A stretch of 6,373 nt of DNA from Candidatus Bathyarchaeota archaeon (GTDB lineage: Archaea > Thermoproteota > Bathyarchaeia > TCS64), in the NCBI GenBank assembly GCA_030669135.1, contig DAOVEE010000109.1, forward strand, positions 1-6,373. The letters are read 5' to 3'. A program made the translations under genes and the position numbers. This document shows, one piece after another, positions 5,842-6,373 of the stretch. Numbering within the stretch: position 1 is the stretch's first letter; each line of letters starts with the position of its first letter. The notes under the pieces were generated by a model. That model saw only the letters and a program-made list of their open reading frames with translations, was not told where the DNA came from and made no database searches.

Positions 5842-6373
5842 GCTTACTCGACAGTGGTAACGAGAACATTCTAAAACTGAGTAACCCCGAGCTAGATCGG
5901 AAGATCGGTGGACTCCCTCTGCCCTCTCTCAGTCTAGTTGAAGGTGCCAACGACTCGGGGAAAACGATTCTAGCTCAGCAGGTAACGTACGGAGCCTTGA
6001 AAGCTGGAAAAAGAGTCATCTACATAACGACAGAGGACACGGTCAAGGGCCTCCTCACAAACATGGAGCGGCTGAACTGGAACATCTCGGACTATTTCCT
6101 AGTCGGTAACTTCAGGATAACGACTCTGAACACCATCAACATGAAGTGGAACGAGGAGATCTCCAAGTACTATCTGATAGCACTCACAAACTATATCAAA
6201 CAAAGAGCCAGCGTGTACGACATAGTCATAATCGACTCCATGACTCATCTCCTGACACATGCAGATGAGAGCGATATCCTGGACTTTTTCAGTACATGCA
6301 GGTTCATCGTAGACCAGCTCGGCCAGACCTTCTTCATAACGATGCATCCCTACGCTATTGACCAGGAGCTGCT
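5838..6373 (+). CDS. arlH: ArlH, archaellum motor-associated RecA/KaiC-like ATP-binding protein (partial)
   Basis: The reading frame begins at ATG 5838, overlapping the arlCDE stop, and is open to the right edge (178 codons; the family is about 230-240 residues). The product is a RecA/KaiC-type ATP-binding protein that sits under the archaellum motor, binds the ATPase ArlI, and is needed for filament assembly and rotation. A Walker A motif is at 36-43 (GANDSGKT) and a Walker B at 127-134 (YDIVIIDS, Asp133). The segment AGKRVIYITTEDT (56-68) with TxED is typical of this family; FFITMHPYAID (165-175) matches the late strand where KaiC relatives carry a polar sensor residue. The gene overlap makes translational coupling likely and removes the need for its own ribosome binding site. 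The missing C-terminus lies beyond the window. A stand-alone KaiC homologue is possible, but the archaellum context makes ArlH the better reading. Confidence 0.88.
   Translation, partial: MSLLDSGNENILKLSNPELDRKIGGLPLPSLSLVEGANDSGKTILAQQVTYGALKAGKRVIYITTEDTVKGLLTNMERLNWNISDYFLVGNFRITTLNTINMKWNEEISKYYLIALTNYIKQRASVYDIVIIDSMTHLLTHADESDILDFFSTCRFIVDQLGQTFFITMHPYAIDQEL

Noticed and set aside
6099..6347. An 82-codon minus-strand frame near the right edge.
   Set aside because: It is antisense to arlH, whose Walker motifs are on the plus strand.

Overview
The window reads as archaeal chromosome. TATA-like boxes lie about 30 to 40 bases upstream of several genes, some leaders are very short or leaderless, T-run terminators are present, and the right half holds archaellum (archaeal flagellum) genes. 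The accessory protein carries a FlaD/E-type domain, which points to a euryarchaeote-like lineage rather than a classical crenarchaeote. Genus and phylum cannot be fixed from this sequence. The metabolic genes have mostly G or C at third codon positions, while the archaellum genes are visibly less biased.

Left edge (1-210): the first 31 codons of a minus-strand gene resemble the start of the archaeal GMP synthase ATP-pyrophosphatase subunit. An AT-rich divergent promoter region follows.

Metabolic block (211-3696): a broken pyrroline-5-carboxylate reductase gene (proC) carries a +1 frameshift, and about 28 residues of its NAD(P)-binding domain appear to be missing. Next, on the same strand, is an intact 538-residue N-acyl-D-amino-acid deacylase. 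Converging on it from the minus strand is a 345-residue NAD(P)-dependent oxidoreductase of the 2,4-diaminopentanoate dehydrogenase / dihydrodipicolinate-reductase-like family. A strong hairpin plus T-run between the convergent genes terminates the minus-strand gene and overlaps its stop codon. Together the three genes suggest use of D-amino acids, ornithine or proline, as in a peptide-fermenting lifestyle; that is inference from family membership.

Archaellum block (3697-6373): an archaellin gene with a class III signal peptide has its own promoter, Shine-Dalgarno site and T-run terminator. Next comes an ArlC/D/E-like accessory protein of 400 residues, with a coiled-coil N-terminus, a long Pro/Ser/Gln-rich linker and a C-terminal FlaD/E-like domain. 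Its stop codon overlaps the start of arlH by four bases; arlH, the motor ATPase regulator, runs off the right edge. The stator genes arlF and arlG, often found between arlCDE and arlH, are absent from that position.

I found no RNA gene, CRISPR array or insertion sequence. The most notable points are the decayed proC, the compact arlCDE-arlH junction without arlF/G, and the terminator that shares bases with a stop codon.
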